NCBI GenBank assembly: GCA_946548085.1
Contig: CAMNPN010000102.1
Span: 1-56,590 of the forward strand
Source of the DNA: an uncultured Prevotella sp.
GTDB lineage: Bacteria > Bacteroidota > Bacteroidia > Bacteroidales > Bacteroidaceae
Direction of reading: 5' to 3'
Length of the DNA: 56,590 nt
Below the pieces are notes generated by a model that searched no databases, was not told where the DNA came from, and saw only the letters and a list, made by a program, of their open reading frames with translations. This document shows, in pieces, positions 35,353 through 44,415 of the stretch. Position 1 is the first letter of the stretch; each line of letters opens with the position of its first letter. The translations under genes and the position numbers were made by a program.

Positions 35353-35466
35353 CCTTACTGCTGACCGATTGTCCGGAGCCACCTCTGGCATGCGCTCAAC
35401 CATAGGCCCGCATGCGGTGATTCAGAAAAATCGTCAGAAATCTGCGGATAAGTGGAAAAAAAGTTG

Positions 35467-35474
35467 TACCTTTG
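35467..35474 (+). promoter_or_regulatory. -7 box of cca
   Basis: TACCTTTG, 22 bp before the chosen ATG at 35497; it excludes the longer frame from 35452. Confidence 0.65.
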
Positions 35475-35496
35475 CAGCCCGAAAGTAAATCGCGCG

Positions 35497-37032
35497 ATGA
35501 AACTTTATTCCGACGAAGGACTGGCAGAGATACTTGATCAGCCCATCTTCCATCAGATAGGCGAGACTGCAGACCGTCTGGGTCTGGAGTGCTATGTCGT
35601 GGGCGGCTACGTGAGGGATATCTTCCTCGAGCGGCCTTCCAACGACATCGACGTGGTCGTCGTGGGCAGCGGCATCGCCCTCGCCGAGGAGTTGAAGCGG
35701 GTGCTGGGGCGCAAGGCCCACCTCTCCGTGTTCAGAAACTTCGGAACGGCCCAGGTGAAGTTCCGTCAGCGGGGCGTGGAGTACGAGGTGGAGTTCGTGG
35801 GAGCCCGCAAGGAGAGCTACTCTCACGACTCGCGCAAGCCCGTCGTGGAAGACGGCACCCTCGAGGATGACCAGAATCGCCGCGACTTCACCATCAACGC
35901 GATGGCCATCTGCCTGAACAGGGCGCGCTTCGGAGAGCTCGTAGACCCCTTCAACGGACTCGCCGACCTCGAGGACGGCATCATCGCCACGCCCCTCGAT
36001 CCCGAGATCACCTTCTCTGACGATCCCCTGCGCATGATGCGCTGTATCCGCTTCGCCACCCAGCTGAACTTCCAGATAGAGGATGCCACCTTCGAGGCGC
36101 TCCAGCGGATGGCCGACCGTATCAAGATCGTGAGCGGCGAGCGCATCAAGGACGAGCTCAACAAGATTATCCTCGCCCCTCATCCCAGCATCGGCTTCGA
36201 GCTGCTGCAGCGCGCTGGGCTGCTGCAGATCATCCTGCCCGAACTGTCGGCCCTCGACATCGTGGAGCAGAAGAACGGCAAGGCCCACAAGAACAATTTC
36301 TACCACACCTTGGAGGTGTTGGAGAACGTTGTCAGAAGTGAAGAGTTAAGCGTGAGGCGTGCAGCATCTGCTACCGCCCTCCCTGCTTCGGCGGGGAATC
36401 CCTCTTCTGCAGGCGGGAACCCGACTCCGGCGGCAGCAAATGCTTCACTCTATCTGCGCTGGGCTGCGCTGATGCACGATGTGGGCAAGACCAAATCGAA
36501 GCGCTGGGACCCCGTGGCAGGATGGACCTTCCGCAACCACAATGCCATCGGCGCGAAGATGGTGCCCGTCATCTTCAGGCGGCTGATGCTGCCCATGGAT
36601 GCGAAGATGAAATATGTGCAGAAGCTGGTAGACCTGCACATGCGCCCCATCGCCATTGCCGATGATGAGGTGACCGACTCTGCCGTGCGCCGCCTGCTGA
36701 ACGATGCGGGCGAGGACATCGACGATCTGATGACGCTCTGCGAGGCTGACATCACGTCGAAGAACGAGGTGAAGAAGAAAATCTTCCTCGAGAACTTCCG
36801 TATGGTGCGCGAGAAGCTGGCCGACCTGAAGGAGAAAGACTACGTTAGGCTGCTGCAGCCCGTCGTCGACGGCAACGAGATCATGGAGATGTTCCATCTG
36901 AAACCCAGCCGCGAGGTGGGCATCCTGAAGCAATACCTGAAAGACGCCGTGCTCGACAACCGTGTGGAGAACGAGCGCGAGCCCCTTCTACAGCTCCTCA
37001 TGGAGAAGGCAAGGCAGATGGGACTCGCATGA
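35497..37032 (+). CDS. cca: CCA tRNA nucleotidyltransferase with HD domain
   Basis: Adds or repairs the 3'-CCA of tRNAs. The 511-residue protein has a class II nucleotidyltransferase domain: VVGGYVRDIFLERPSNDIDVVVVG (about 30-53, catalytic Asp-x-Asp), RRDFTINAMAI (about 129-139) and the DDPLRMMRCIRFATQL ATP/CTP-recognition segment. A C-terminal HD phosphohydrolase domain has HDVGKTKSKRWD (about 328-339). Between the two, where relatives run straight from the LEVLENV helix to LRWAALxHDxGK, there is an extra about 35-residue Ala/Pro/Ser-rich segment encoded by 36331-36450, apparently an inserted repeat. Start at 35497 is set by the promoter. Confidence 0.94.
   Translation: MKLYSDEGLAEILDQPIFHQIGETADRLGLECYVVGGYVRDIFLERPSNDIDVVVVGSGIALAEELKRVLGRKAHLSVFRNFGTAQVKFRQRGVEYEVEFVGARKESYSHDSRKPVVEDGTLEDDQNRRDFTINAMAICLNRARFGELVDPFNGLADLEDGIIATPLDPEITFSDDPLRMMRCIRFATQLNFQIEDATFEALQRMADRIKIVSGERIKDELNKIILAPHPSIGFELLQRAGLLQIILPELSALDIVEQKNGKAHKNNFYHTLEVLENVVRSEELSVRRAASATALPASAGNPSSAGGNPTPAAANASLYLRWAALMHDVGKTKSKRWDPVAGWTFRNHNAIGAKMVPVIFRRLMLPMDAKMKYVQKLVDLHMRPIAIADDEVTDSAVRRLLNDAGEDIDDLMTLCEADITSKNEVKKKIFLENFRMVREKLADLKEKDYVRLLQPVVDGNEIMEMFHLKPSREVGILKQYLKDAVLDNRVENEREPLLQLLMEKARQMGLA
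36331..36450 (+). repeat. Low-complexity repeat segment inside cca
   Basis: In-frame segment coding for a stretch starting VRSEELSVRRAASATALPAS and rich in Ala, Pro, Ser and Gly. Its 5' part (GAAGTGAAGAGTTAAGCGTG) resembles the short purine-rich repeats found between genes here. It sits at a domain border of the CCA enzyme. Confidence 0.55.
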
Positions 37033-37126
37033 ACTGTTGTAGACAGTACACCTATAAACTATTATAATTGCCAATAAACTTTGTTAAAAACGCGATATGC
37101 AGATATATCTTTAGATATATTTTTCG

Positions 37127-37134
37127 TACCTTTG
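37127..37134 (+). promoter_or_regulatory. -7 box of the RND efflux operon
   Basis: TACCTTTG, about 80 bp upstream of the adaptor gene. The gap also holds GATATATCTTTAGATATATTTT (37112-37123 region), an imperfect dyad that could be an operator. No regulator gene is adjacent. Confidence 0.65.
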
Positions 37135-37214
37135 CAACCCGAAAACCGAAACACGCATTTCTGGTTTTCGGCAATTAATAGCGCAATAAAAAACAAAATT
37201 AGGTAAATAAACGT

Positions 37215-38375
37215 ATGAAAATGAAAAAGATTTTGATGTTTGCTGCCGCTTCGATGCTGTTGGCATCGTGTGGTGGTGGCGGTGGTCGCCCCACTTTTGG
37301 CGACAATGAGTACCCTGTGCTGGAAGTAGGCACGTCGAGCACTACGATGGAGACCACCTATCCTGCCGTCATCAAGGGCGTGCAGGACGTGCAGATCAGT
37401 CCGAAGGTGCAAGGATTCATCACGAGGATCAACGTGAAGGAAGGTCAGACGGTGGGTGCCGGACAGGTGCTCTTCGTCATAGACAATGTCACCTACCAGT
37501 CGCAGGTGCGCCAGGCTCAGGCCTCTGTGAATACTGCTCAGGCATCCTGCAACACCGCCAAGCTCAGCTTCGAGAACTCTCAGAAGCTCTATGAGAACAA
37601 GGTGATCGGCGACTTCGAGCTTCAGTCGGCCACCAACCAGTATGAGCAGGCCAAGGCCGGTCTTGCTCAGGCGCAGGCTGCGCTGGCTTCTGCCAAAGAG
37701 ATGCTCAGCTTCTGTTACGTGAAGAGTCCTGCCGCTGGTGTGGTGGGCACGCTGCCATATAAAGTAGGTGCGCTGGTGAACACCGCTTCGGTGCTGACCA
37801 CCGTGTCGAACAACTCGTCGATGGAGGTCTACTTCTCCCTGACGGAGAAGGATGCCCTGAGCATGACCCAGTCGTCGCTCGGCGAGATGCCTTCTGTGCA
37901 GCTGCGCCTGGCCGACGGCACCATCTACAGCCAGGAGGGAAAGGTGACGAAGATGAGTGGCGTGATCGATGCCTCTACGGGATCGGTACAGGTGATCGCC
38001 CTCTTCCCCAATCCTGAGAAGATGCTCAAGAGCGGCGGCTCGGGTACGATCATCATCCCTCACAGCAACAGCGCTGCCATCGTCATCCCGCAGAGCTGTG
38101 TCTCTGAGGTGCAGAACAAGAAGTTCGTCTATATCCTCCAGAAAGATAATAAGGTGAAGTACACCGAGATCAAGGTCGATCCGCAGAACGATGGCAACAA
38201 CTACATCGTGACTGAGGGCCTGAAGGTGGGCGACAAGTATGTCACCAACGGCATCACGAAGCTCTCCGACGGCATGGAGATCGTGCCCATCACCCCTGAG
38301 AGATATCAGCAGAAGATTCAGGAGCAGGTCAAGGCCATGAGTGCCGGCGACATTGTGAATGCGATGAAAAAGTAA
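37215..38375 (+). CDS. RND efflux periplasmic adaptor lipoprotein
   Basis: Membrane-fusion subunit of a tripartite HAE1-type efflux pump. The 386 residues begin with a lipobox (LLASC, followed by Gly-rich linker), then a beta-barrel/lipoyl half (PKVQGFITRINVKEGQTVGAGQVLFVID), a helical hairpin (about 90-155, VRQAQASVNTAQASC...), the second lipoyl half and a membrane-proximal domain (VKYTEIKVDPQNDGNNYIVTEGLKVGDKYV). It is first in the operon adaptor-permease-outer membrane factor, 35 bp before the permease. Met3 (37221) is an alternative start. Confidence 0.93.
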   Translation: MKMKKILMFAAASMLLASCGGGGGRPTFGDNEYPVLEVGTSSTTMETTYPAVIKGVQDVQISPKVQGFITRINVKEGQTVGAGQVLFVIDNVTYQSQVRQAQASVNTAQASCNTAKLSFENSQKLYENKVIGDFELQSATNQYEQAKAGLAQAQAALASAKEMLSFCYVKSPAAGVVGTLPYKVGALVNTASVLTTVSNNSSMEVYFSLTEKDALSMTQSSLGEMPSVQLRLADGTIYSQEGKVTKMSGVIDASTGSVQVIALFPNPEKMLKSGGSGTIIIPHSNSAAIVIPQSCVSEVQNKKFVYILQKDNKVKYTEIKVDPQNDGNNYIVTEGLKVGDKYVTNGITKLSDGMEIVPITPERYQQKIQEQVKAMSAGDIVNAMKK

Positions 38376-38410
38376 TTTGTAGATCGTAAGTTGACAAATT
38401 GTAAATAGGT

Positions 38411-41400
38411 ATGACTTTTACAACATTTATCAAGCGCCCTGTGCTCTCGACGGTGATATCTATCGCCATCGTGCTCTTGGGCTTTATAGGTCTGGCATCG
38501 CTGCCTATCGAGCAGTATCCAGACATCGCGCCGCCTACCGTCGTCGTGTACACCAGCTATCCTGGTGCCGATGCTGAGACGGTGAAGAATTCTGTCATCA
38601 CGCCGCTCGAAGAGAGTATCAACGGTGTGGAAGGCATGGACTATATCTCCTCTACGGCATCATCCGGATCGGCACAGATACAGGTGCTCTTCCGTCAGGG
38701 AATGAATGCCGATATGTGTGCCGTCAACGTGCAGAACCGCGTCTCGCAGGCTCTGGCCTTGCTGCCTGCCGAGGTGACGCAGATCGGTGTGACGGTGATG
38801 AAGCGTCAGACCTCACAGGTGCTGATGTTCACCCTCACCTCTGATGGCCGTTACGACGACCAGTTCCTCACAAACTACAACAACATCAACATCGTGCCTG
38901 CCATCAAGCGTATCCAGGGTGTGGGTGACGTGCAGTCGCCTGGTCTGAAGACCTACTCGATGCGTATCTGGCTGAAGCCCGACGTGATGAAGCAGTACAA
39001 CCTGATGCCGAGCGACATCACGGGCGTACTGGCTGAGCAGAACATCGAGGCTGCACCTGGTTCGTTCGGACAGGAGTCGAAGGTAGCCTACGAGTATGCC
39101 ATGCGCTACACGGGTCGTCTGAAGACGGCAGAGGAGTTCGGCAACATCATCATCTCCAGCGACCGCAACGGACAGACGCTGAAGCTGAAGGATGTGGCCA
39201 AGATTGAACTCGGCGGACAGCAGTACTCCGTGTCGATGAAGAACAACAACATCCCCTCTGTGATGGGTATGGTGCAGCAGATCGCCGGCTCTAACGCCAA
39301 CGAGATTGCCAAGCAGGTGAAGGCCGAGCTCGAGGAGCAGGCCAAGCTGTTCCCGCCGGGTATGATGTATAAGATCAACTACGACGTGACGGAGTTCCTC
39401 TATGCCTCTATCGAGGAGGTGGTCTTCACGCTGATATTCACCTTGATCCTGGTGTTCATCGTGATCTATGTGTTCCTGCAGGACTGGCGCTCTACGATGA
39501 TCCCGCTGATCGCCGTCCCTGTGTCACTGGTAGGTACGTTCTTCTTCCTCGAGGTGTTCGGCTTCTCCATCAACCTGCTCGTACTGTCGGCCTTGCTGCT
39601 GGCTATCGCCATCGTGGTCGACGATGCCATCGTGGTGGTTGAGGCCGTCCATGCCAAGCTCGACCAGGGCTATAAGTCGACGCTGACGGCCTCTATCGAC
39701 GCTATGAACGAGATCTCGGGCGCCATCATCTCTATCACGCTGGTGATGGCCTCGGTGTTTATCCCTGTGTCGTTCATGGGTGGTGTGACGGGTACGTTCT
39801 ACCGTGAGTTCGGTGTGACGATGGCTGTGGCTATCTTCATCTCGGCCCTGAACGCCCTGACGCTGTCGCCTGCCCTCTGTGCCATCTTCCTGAAGCCTCA
39901 CGATGGTGAGGGCCATAAGAAGATGTCGCGCATAGACCGTTTCCACGCTGCCTTCAATACCGCCTTCACCACTACCACTAATAAATATAAAGGTATCGTG
40001 GAGAAGCTGGTGCGCAAGCCGCTGGCTATCATCATCGCCGCCATCGTGGGTATCGTCGTGCTGGGCGTGACAATGTTTACCACGAAGACGGGACTGGTGC
40101 CTGATGAGGATACTGGTACACTCTTCTGTACCGTCTCCATGCCGCCAGCTACCTCTGTGGCCCGTACTACCCAGATCATCAACGAGGTAGACTCTATCCT
40201 GGCTGCCGACCCTGCCATCCAGAGTCGTGAGCAGATTCAGGGTTATAACTTCATTGCTGGTGCTGGTTCCGACCAGGCTACGTTCATCATCAAGCTGAAG
40301 CCCTTCGCCGACCGTCAGAAAGGATTCTGGTGGAAACTCAGCGGACTGTGGCAGGGCGACGGCATCTACCGCTTCTTCCTCAATCCGTATGATGCCACGG
40401 GTGTGCAGGCTCAGATATTCATCAAGACTGCCCACATCAAGGATGCTCAGATCTTGGCCTTCGCACCGCCTATGATCCCTGGCTTCTCTGCCAACTCGGG
40501 TATCTCGCTGGTGATGCAGGACCGCACGGGTGGCGACCTGACGCACTTCTTTGATATCGTGAAGGAGTATCTGGCTGAGCTGAACAAGCGTCCGGAGATC
40601 CAGACGGCCCAGACCTCGTACAACCCGAACTATCCGCAGTATATGATCTCTGTCGACGTGGCCAAGTGTAAGCAGGCTGGCATCTCGCCGCGTGTGGTGC
40701 TCACCACGCTGCAGGGTTACTATGGTGGACTCTATGCCTCAAACTTCAATGCCTATGGTAAGCTCTACCGTGTGATGGTGCAGGGCTCGCCAGAGACGCG
40801 TATGACGGAGGCCTCTCTTAATAATATATATGTACGCACGAGTGCTGGCATGTCGCCAGTGAAGGAGTTCTGTACGCTGAACCGTGTCTATGGTCCGTCG
40901 AACATCAACCGCTTCAACCTCTTCACCTCCATCAACGTGACGGCGACGGTGGCCAGCGGCTACTCTTCGGGTGAGGCCATCAAGGCCGTGCAGGAGGTGG
41001 CAGAACAGGTGCTGCCTACGGGTTACACCTACGACTATTCTGGCCTGACGCGCTCGGAGGCTGCTGCCAGCAACTCTACGGCGCTCATCTTCCTGCTGTG
41101 CTTCGTGTTCATCTACCTGATCCTTTCCGCACAGTACGAGTCGTACATCCTGCCGCTGTCGGTGGTGCTCTCCGTACCCTTCGGACTGGCAGGCGCATTC
41201 CTCTTCACCTCCATGTTCGGCCATGCCAATGATATCTATATGCAGATCTCGCTGATCATGCTGATCGGTCTGTTGGCCAAGAACGCCATCCTGATCGTGC
41301 AGTTCGCCCTCGAGCGTCGCGAAACGGGTATGGCCATCTCGTGGTCGGCCGTACTGGGTGCCGCAGCCCGTCTGCGTCCTATCCTGATGACATCTCTGGC

Positions 41401-41665
41401 TATGGTTATCGGACTGTTGCCGATGATGTTCGCATCGGGTGTGGGTAAGAATGGTAACCAGACGCTGGGTGCCGCTGCCGTGGGTGGTATGCTCGTTGGT
41501 ACGCTCATCCAGATATTCGTCGTGCCCGCCCTGTTTGTCATCTTCCAGTCGATCCAGGAGAAGTTCCGCCCGATGAAGTTCGAGGATGAGGAGAATCCTG
41601 AGGTTGCTGCCGAGTTGGCTCAGTATGCTCACTCAAAGCCAGTAGAATATGTTCTCGAGAAATGA
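38411..41665 (+). CDS. RND multidrug efflux permease, AcrB/HAE1 family
   Basis: Proton-driven inner-membrane pump of 1084 residues. The sequence shows the first helix (FIKRPVLSTVISIAIVLLGFIGLASLPIEQYPDIAPP), 12 expected membrane helices, the two large periplasmic loops, the proton-relay pair in LAIAIVVDDAIVVVEAVH (adjacent Asp-Asp), and the C-terminal FxxxxGLLAKNAILIVQFA segment. There is an AcrB-like LTLSPALCAIFLKP. Length, order and neighbours fit a typical drug/bile-type pump; the natural substrate is unknown. Its end abuts the outer-membrane factor gene by 1 bp. Confidence 0.97.
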   Translation: MTFTTFIKRPVLSTVISIAIVLLGFIGLASLPIEQYPDIAPPTVVVYTSYPGADAETVKNSVITPLEESINGVEGMDYISSTASSGSAQIQVLFRQGMNADMCAVNVQNRVSQALALLPAEVTQIGVTVMKRQTSQVLMFTLTSDGRYDDQFLTNYNNINIVPAIKRIQGVGDVQSPGLKTYSMRIWLKPDVMKQYNLMPSDITGVLAEQNIEAAPGSFGQESKVAYEYAMRYTGRLKTAEEFGNIIISSDRNGQTLKLKDVAKIELGGQQYSVSMKNNNIPSVMGMVQQIAGSNANEIAKQVKAELEEQAKLFPPGMMYKINYDVTEFLYASIEEVVFTLIFTLILVFIVIYVFLQDWRSTMIPLIAVPVSLVGTFFFLEVFGFSINLLVLSALLLAIAIVVDDAIVVVEAVHAKLDQGYKSTLTASIDAMNEISGAIISITLVMASVFIPVSFMGGVTGTFYREFGVTMAVAIFISALNALTLSPALCAIFLKPHDGEGHKKMSRIDRFHAAFNTAFTTTTNKYKGIVEKLVRKPLAIIIAAIVGIVVLGVTMFTTKTGLVPDEDTGTLFCTVSMPPATSVARTTQIINEVDSILAADPAIQSREQIQGYNFIAGAGSDQATFIIKLKPFADRQKGFWWKLSGLWQGDGIYRFFLNPYDATGVQAQIFIKTAHIKDAQILAFAPPMIPGFSANSGISLVMQDRTGGDLTHFFDIVKEYLAELNKRPEIQTAQTSYNPNYPQYMISVDVAKCKQAGISPRVVLTTLQGYYGGLYASNFNAYGKLYRVMVQGSPETRMTEASLNNIYVRTSAGMSPVKEFCTLNRVYGPSNINRFNLFTSINVTATVASGYSSGEAIKAVQEVAEQVLPTGYTYDYSGLTRSEAAASNSTALIFLLCFVFIYLILSAQYESYILPLSVVLSVPFGLAGAFLFTSMFGHANDIYMQISLIMLIGLLAKNAILIVQFALERRETGMAISWSAVLGAAARLRPILMTSLAMVIGLLPMMFASGVGKNGNQTLGAAAVGGMLVGTLIQIFVVPALFVIFQSIQEKFRPMKFEDEENPEVAAELAQYAHSKPVEYVLEK

Positions 41666-41666
41666 T

Positions 41667-43052
41667 ATGCTTATGAAGAAGATTATGATATTCATGTCCG
41701 CAGCATTGCTGCTGTCAAGCTGCGGACTCTATAACAAGTACGAGCGTCCTGAGGTAGATGCGAAGGGGCTGGTGCGCGATACCGTGTCTCTCACTGATAC
41801 GCTCGCCGTACAGGACACGGCGTCGTTCGGCAACCTGCCCTGGCGTAGCGTCTTCACAGACCCTCAGCTGCAGACGCTCATCCAGCAGGGGCTCGACAAC
41901 AATCCCGACCTGCTCAATGCCGCCCTCAATGTCCACATGGTCACCGAGGCACTGAAGGTGGCCAAGCTGGCCTTCCTGCCCTCCGTGGCCGTCTCGCCGC
42001 AGGGCACGCTGGCATCGTTCGACGGCGCCGCTGCCACAAAGTCCTACACGCTGCCCGTCTCTGCCAGCTGGAACCTCGACCTCTTTGGCAACCTGCTCTC
42101 CGCGAAGCGCTCTGCCCAGATGCAGTTGCTCGCCACCAAGGACTATCAGACGGTGGTGAAGTGTAACATCATCTCAGGCATCGCCAACCTCTATTATACC
42201 CTTCTGATGCTCGACCGCCAGGTGGAGATCGTCACCGACATGGAGCAGCTGACGAAGGAGACATGGGAGAAGATGCAGTTCATGCACAACAACCGTATCG
42301 GCTACCGCTCTACCGCTGTGCAGAGTGCCGAGGCTGCCTACTATCAGGTGCAGACGCAGAAGATCGACCTCCAGCGCCAGATCCGGGAGATGGAGAACTC
42401 GCTCTCGCTGCTCATCGGCCAGCCTGGACAGACGATTGCCCGCAGCACCTTTGCCAACCAGAGCCTGCCTTCGGAGTTCTCTACCGGTGTGGGCATCCAG
42501 ATGCTTGCCAACCGTGCCGACGTGCATGCCAACGAGATGGCTCTGGCACAGTGCTTCTATGACGTGGAGACGGCCCGCAGCCGCTTCTATCCGAACATCA
42601 CCGTGACAGGTACCGCTGCCTTCACCAACAACAATGGCATGGTCAATCCCGGCAAGTGGCTCCTGTCGGCAGTAGGCTCCCTCGTGCAGCCCATCTTCCA
42701 GCACGGACAGATCGTGGCTGGCCTGAAGGTGGCCAAGGATAAGTACGAGCAGGCCTTCAACACCTGGCAGAACTCTGTCTACAAGGCTGGCAACGAGGTG
42801 TCCAACGCCCTGTCGTCCTACAATGCCTATACGGATAAGACCGTTCTCGACGCTAAGCGTGTGACCGTCCTCAAGCAGAATGTCGAGGATACCAAGAAGC
42901 TGATGGAGTCGTCGTCCAACACCACTTACCTGGAGGTGATCTCTGCCCAGAGCAACCTGCTCAACGCCGAGATCAATGAGGTCAGCGACCAGTTCAGCCG
43001 CATGCAGGCTGTCGTCAACCTCTACCAGGCCCTTGGTGGCGGTGCAAAGTAA
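41667..43052 (+). CDS. RND outer membrane factor lipoprotein (OprM/NodT type)
   Basis: TolC-like exit duct of the pump. Start at 41667 (MLMKKIMIFMSAALLLSSC), with the lipobox LLSSC; an in-frame ATG at 41649 would lie inside the permease gene. The 461 residues have the two OEP repeats: FGNLPWRSVFTDPQLQTLIQQGLDNNPDL (about 45-75), then long helices, and a second half with YLEVISAQSNLLNAEI (about 419-434). It follows the permease stop by 1 bp, completing the operon. Confidence 0.95.
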   Translation: MLMKKIMIFMSAALLLSSCGLYNKYERPEVDAKGLVRDTVSLTDTLAVQDTASFGNLPWRSVFTDPQLQTLIQQGLDNNPDLLNAALNVHMVTEALKVAKLAFLPSVAVSPQGTLASFDGAAATKSYTLPVSASWNLDLFGNLLSAKRSAQMQLLATKDYQTVVKCNIISGIANLYYTLLMLDRQVEIVTDMEQLTKETWEKMQFMHNNRIGYRSTAVQSAEAAYYQVQTQKIDLQRQIREMENSLSLLIGQPGQTIARSTFANQSLPSEFSTGVGIQMLANRADVHANEMALAQCFYDVETARSRFYPNITVTGTAAFTNNNGMVNPGKWLLSAVGSLVQPIFQHGQIVAGLKVAKDKYEQAFNTWQNSVYKAGNEVSNALSSYNAYTDKTVLDAKRVTVLKQNVEDTKKLMESSSNTTYLEVISAQSNLLNAEINEVSDQFSRMQAVVNLYQALGGGAK

Positions 43053-43058
43053 TTAGAT

Positions 43059-43180
43059 AATTGTTTATGGTTTATAGTTTATGGTTTATAGATGATTACA
43101 TGGCAAGCCCTTCCATGCGGTCAATAGTCTGTCTATAGTCATATCATCTATAAACTATAAACTTTAAACTATAAACTTAA
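43059..43180. repeat. Inverted TTTATAGTTTAT repeats
   Basis: Left block 43063-43092 (GTTTATGGTTTATAGTTTAT then GGTTTATAGATGAT) is nearly complementary to right block 43145-43178 (ATCATCTATAAACTATAAAC then TTTAAACTATAAACTT). Together they could form a long hairpin enclosing about 50 bp. It separates the RND operon from the LpxA-family gene. Confidence 0.75.
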
Positions 43181-43191
43181 TAGTGAAAGAA

Positions 43192-43968
43192 ATGAATGAA
43201 ATAAGTCCAAAAGCCGAGATATCGCCAAAGGCCAAGATCGGCAACAACTGTAAGATATTCCCCTTCGTATATATCGAGGACGATGTGGAGATTGGTGACA
43301 ACTGCATCATCTTCCCCTTCGTCAGCATCTGCGACGGCTCCCGTATCGGCAACAACAACAAGATCCACCAGGGCTCCGTCATCGCTGCCCTGCCGCAGGA
43401 TTTCAACTTCCGCGGTGCCAAGTCGTATGTGGTGATTGGCGACAATAATGTCATCCGCGAGAATGTTGTCATCAACCGTGGTACCAACCGCGACGGCGTG
43501 ACGAAGATTGGCAACAATAACTTCCTCATGGAGGGTGTCCATGTGAGCCACGACACCGTTATCGGTGACTACTGCGTCTTGGGCTATGGTGTGAAGATTG
43601 CAGGCGATTGTGAGATCCACAATGGCGCCATCTTCTCCAGTTCCGTCATCCAGAATGCCAAGACCCGTGTGGGGCGCCTGGCGATGGTCCAGGCCGGCAC
43701 TACCTTCTCCCACGATATCCCGCCGTATGTCGTCGCTGGCGGCAAGCCCATCGAGTATGGCGGCCCCAACAATACGATGATGAACAATGCGGGTATCGAC
43801 GAGAAGGTGCAGAAGCACATCGCCAACGCCTATCGTCTGCTCTTCCATGGAAAGACGAGCACCTTCGATGTGATCAATCAGATCCGCGAGCAGGTGCCCG
43901 ACAGCCCAGAGATCCAGGACATCCTCCGTTTCCTGGAGACGACGCAGCAGGGCATCATGTGCAAGTAG
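43192..43968 (+). CDS. lpxA: UDP-GlcNAc acyltransferase family protein (LpxA-like)
   Basis: A left-handed beta-helix acyltransferase of 258 residues. Start at 43192 (MNEISPKAEISPKAKIG); a GTG at 43183 adds three residues. Hexapeptide repeats fill about 5-180 (KIGNNCKIFPFVYIEDDVEIGDNC), with GVHVSHDTVIGDY supplying the catalytic His (near 120) and a C-terminal helical domain (MMNNAGIDEKVQKHIANAYRLLFHG). Full-length and likely active. It differs from the usual Prevotella LpxA in several loops, and it is alone rather than beside lpxD/lpxC-fabZ, so it may be a second paralogue. It acts in the first step of lipid A synthesis or on another nucleotide sugar. Confidence 0.8.
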   Translation: MNEISPKAEISPKAKIGNNCKIFPFVYIEDDVEIGDNCIIFPFVSICDGSRIGNNNKIHQGSVIAALPQDFNFRGAKSYVVIGDNNVIRENVVINRGTNRDGVTKIGNNNFLMEGVHVSHDTVIGDYCVLGYGVKIAGDCEIHNGAIFSSSVIQNAKTRVGRLAMVQAGTTFSHDIPPYVVAGGKPIEYGGPNNTMMNNAGIDEKVQKHIANAYRLLFHGKTSTFDVINQIREQVPDSPEIQDILRFLETTQQGIMCK

Positions 43969-43990
43969 TGCCCTTACCGCTACATCTATA

Positions 43991-44030
43991 AATAATAGCC
44001 CTCGCCATCATCGTGGCGAGGGCTATTATT
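43991..44030 (+). terminator. Terminator after the LpxA-family gene
   Basis: A perfect 17-bp stem, AATAATAGCCCTCGCCA / TGGCGAGGGCTATTATT, with a six-base loop (TCATCG), beginning 22 bp after the stop codon. The sequence is symmetrical enough to work in both directions. Confidence 0.85.
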
Positions 44031-44046
44031 GCAAAAACATTGTTTT

Positions 44047-44199
44047 TCATTCCAAGTTAGGCATACTGGGAAAAAGATGCTTCAAAAGCGTACTCTTACC
44101 AGACTGACGGGGGCCAGTAACGGATATGACCGAGAAATATTTGGAAGCCTCTTTGATAAGCCCCTCTATTGTGCGATTGAGATATAAGTTGTTAGCCAT
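44047..44199 (-). pseudogene. Truncated AAA ATPase (N-terminus of a DUF4143-type protein)
   Basis: A 50-codon minus-strand frame with a start at 44199 and stop at 44047: MANNLYLNRTIEGLIKEAS, then VISVTGPRQSGKSTLLKHLF, then PSMPNLE and TGA. This is the N-terminus and Walker A of the common Bacteroidetes ATP-binding proteins that carry a DUF4143 domain (about 380-400 residues when complete). Everything after the P-loop is missing. A promoter-like TAATTTTG lies upstream at 44222-44229 (minus strand). It looks like an old deletion remnant rather than a functional small protein. Confidence 0.75.
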
Positions 44200-44415
44200 T
44201 GTTTATGCAATTTCGGAATTCCAAAATTACATACAATTGTTACAGGCGTTGTCGAGAGTGACGGCTCAGAGAAATCATAAATAAAGCCTCTTCCTCGTCT
44301 CTGGGCGGCGAGCGAGCCAGATGATTCGTATATTCAGATTATGTAAGCTATTATTACTTTTGTGTGATAATGATAAAATCCCATTTTTAATTTGAAATTA
44401 AAAAATATCTTCATA

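Noticed and set aside
37062..38063. 333-codon minus-strand frame over the RND adaptor
   Set aside because: It is His/Arg/Leu-rich antisense of a clear adaptor gene.
39524..40546. 340-codon minus-strand frame inside the RND permease
   Set aside because: Its sequence is Arg/His/Gln-rich, with no recognisable domain, and the plus-strand AcrB-like protein is complete across it.
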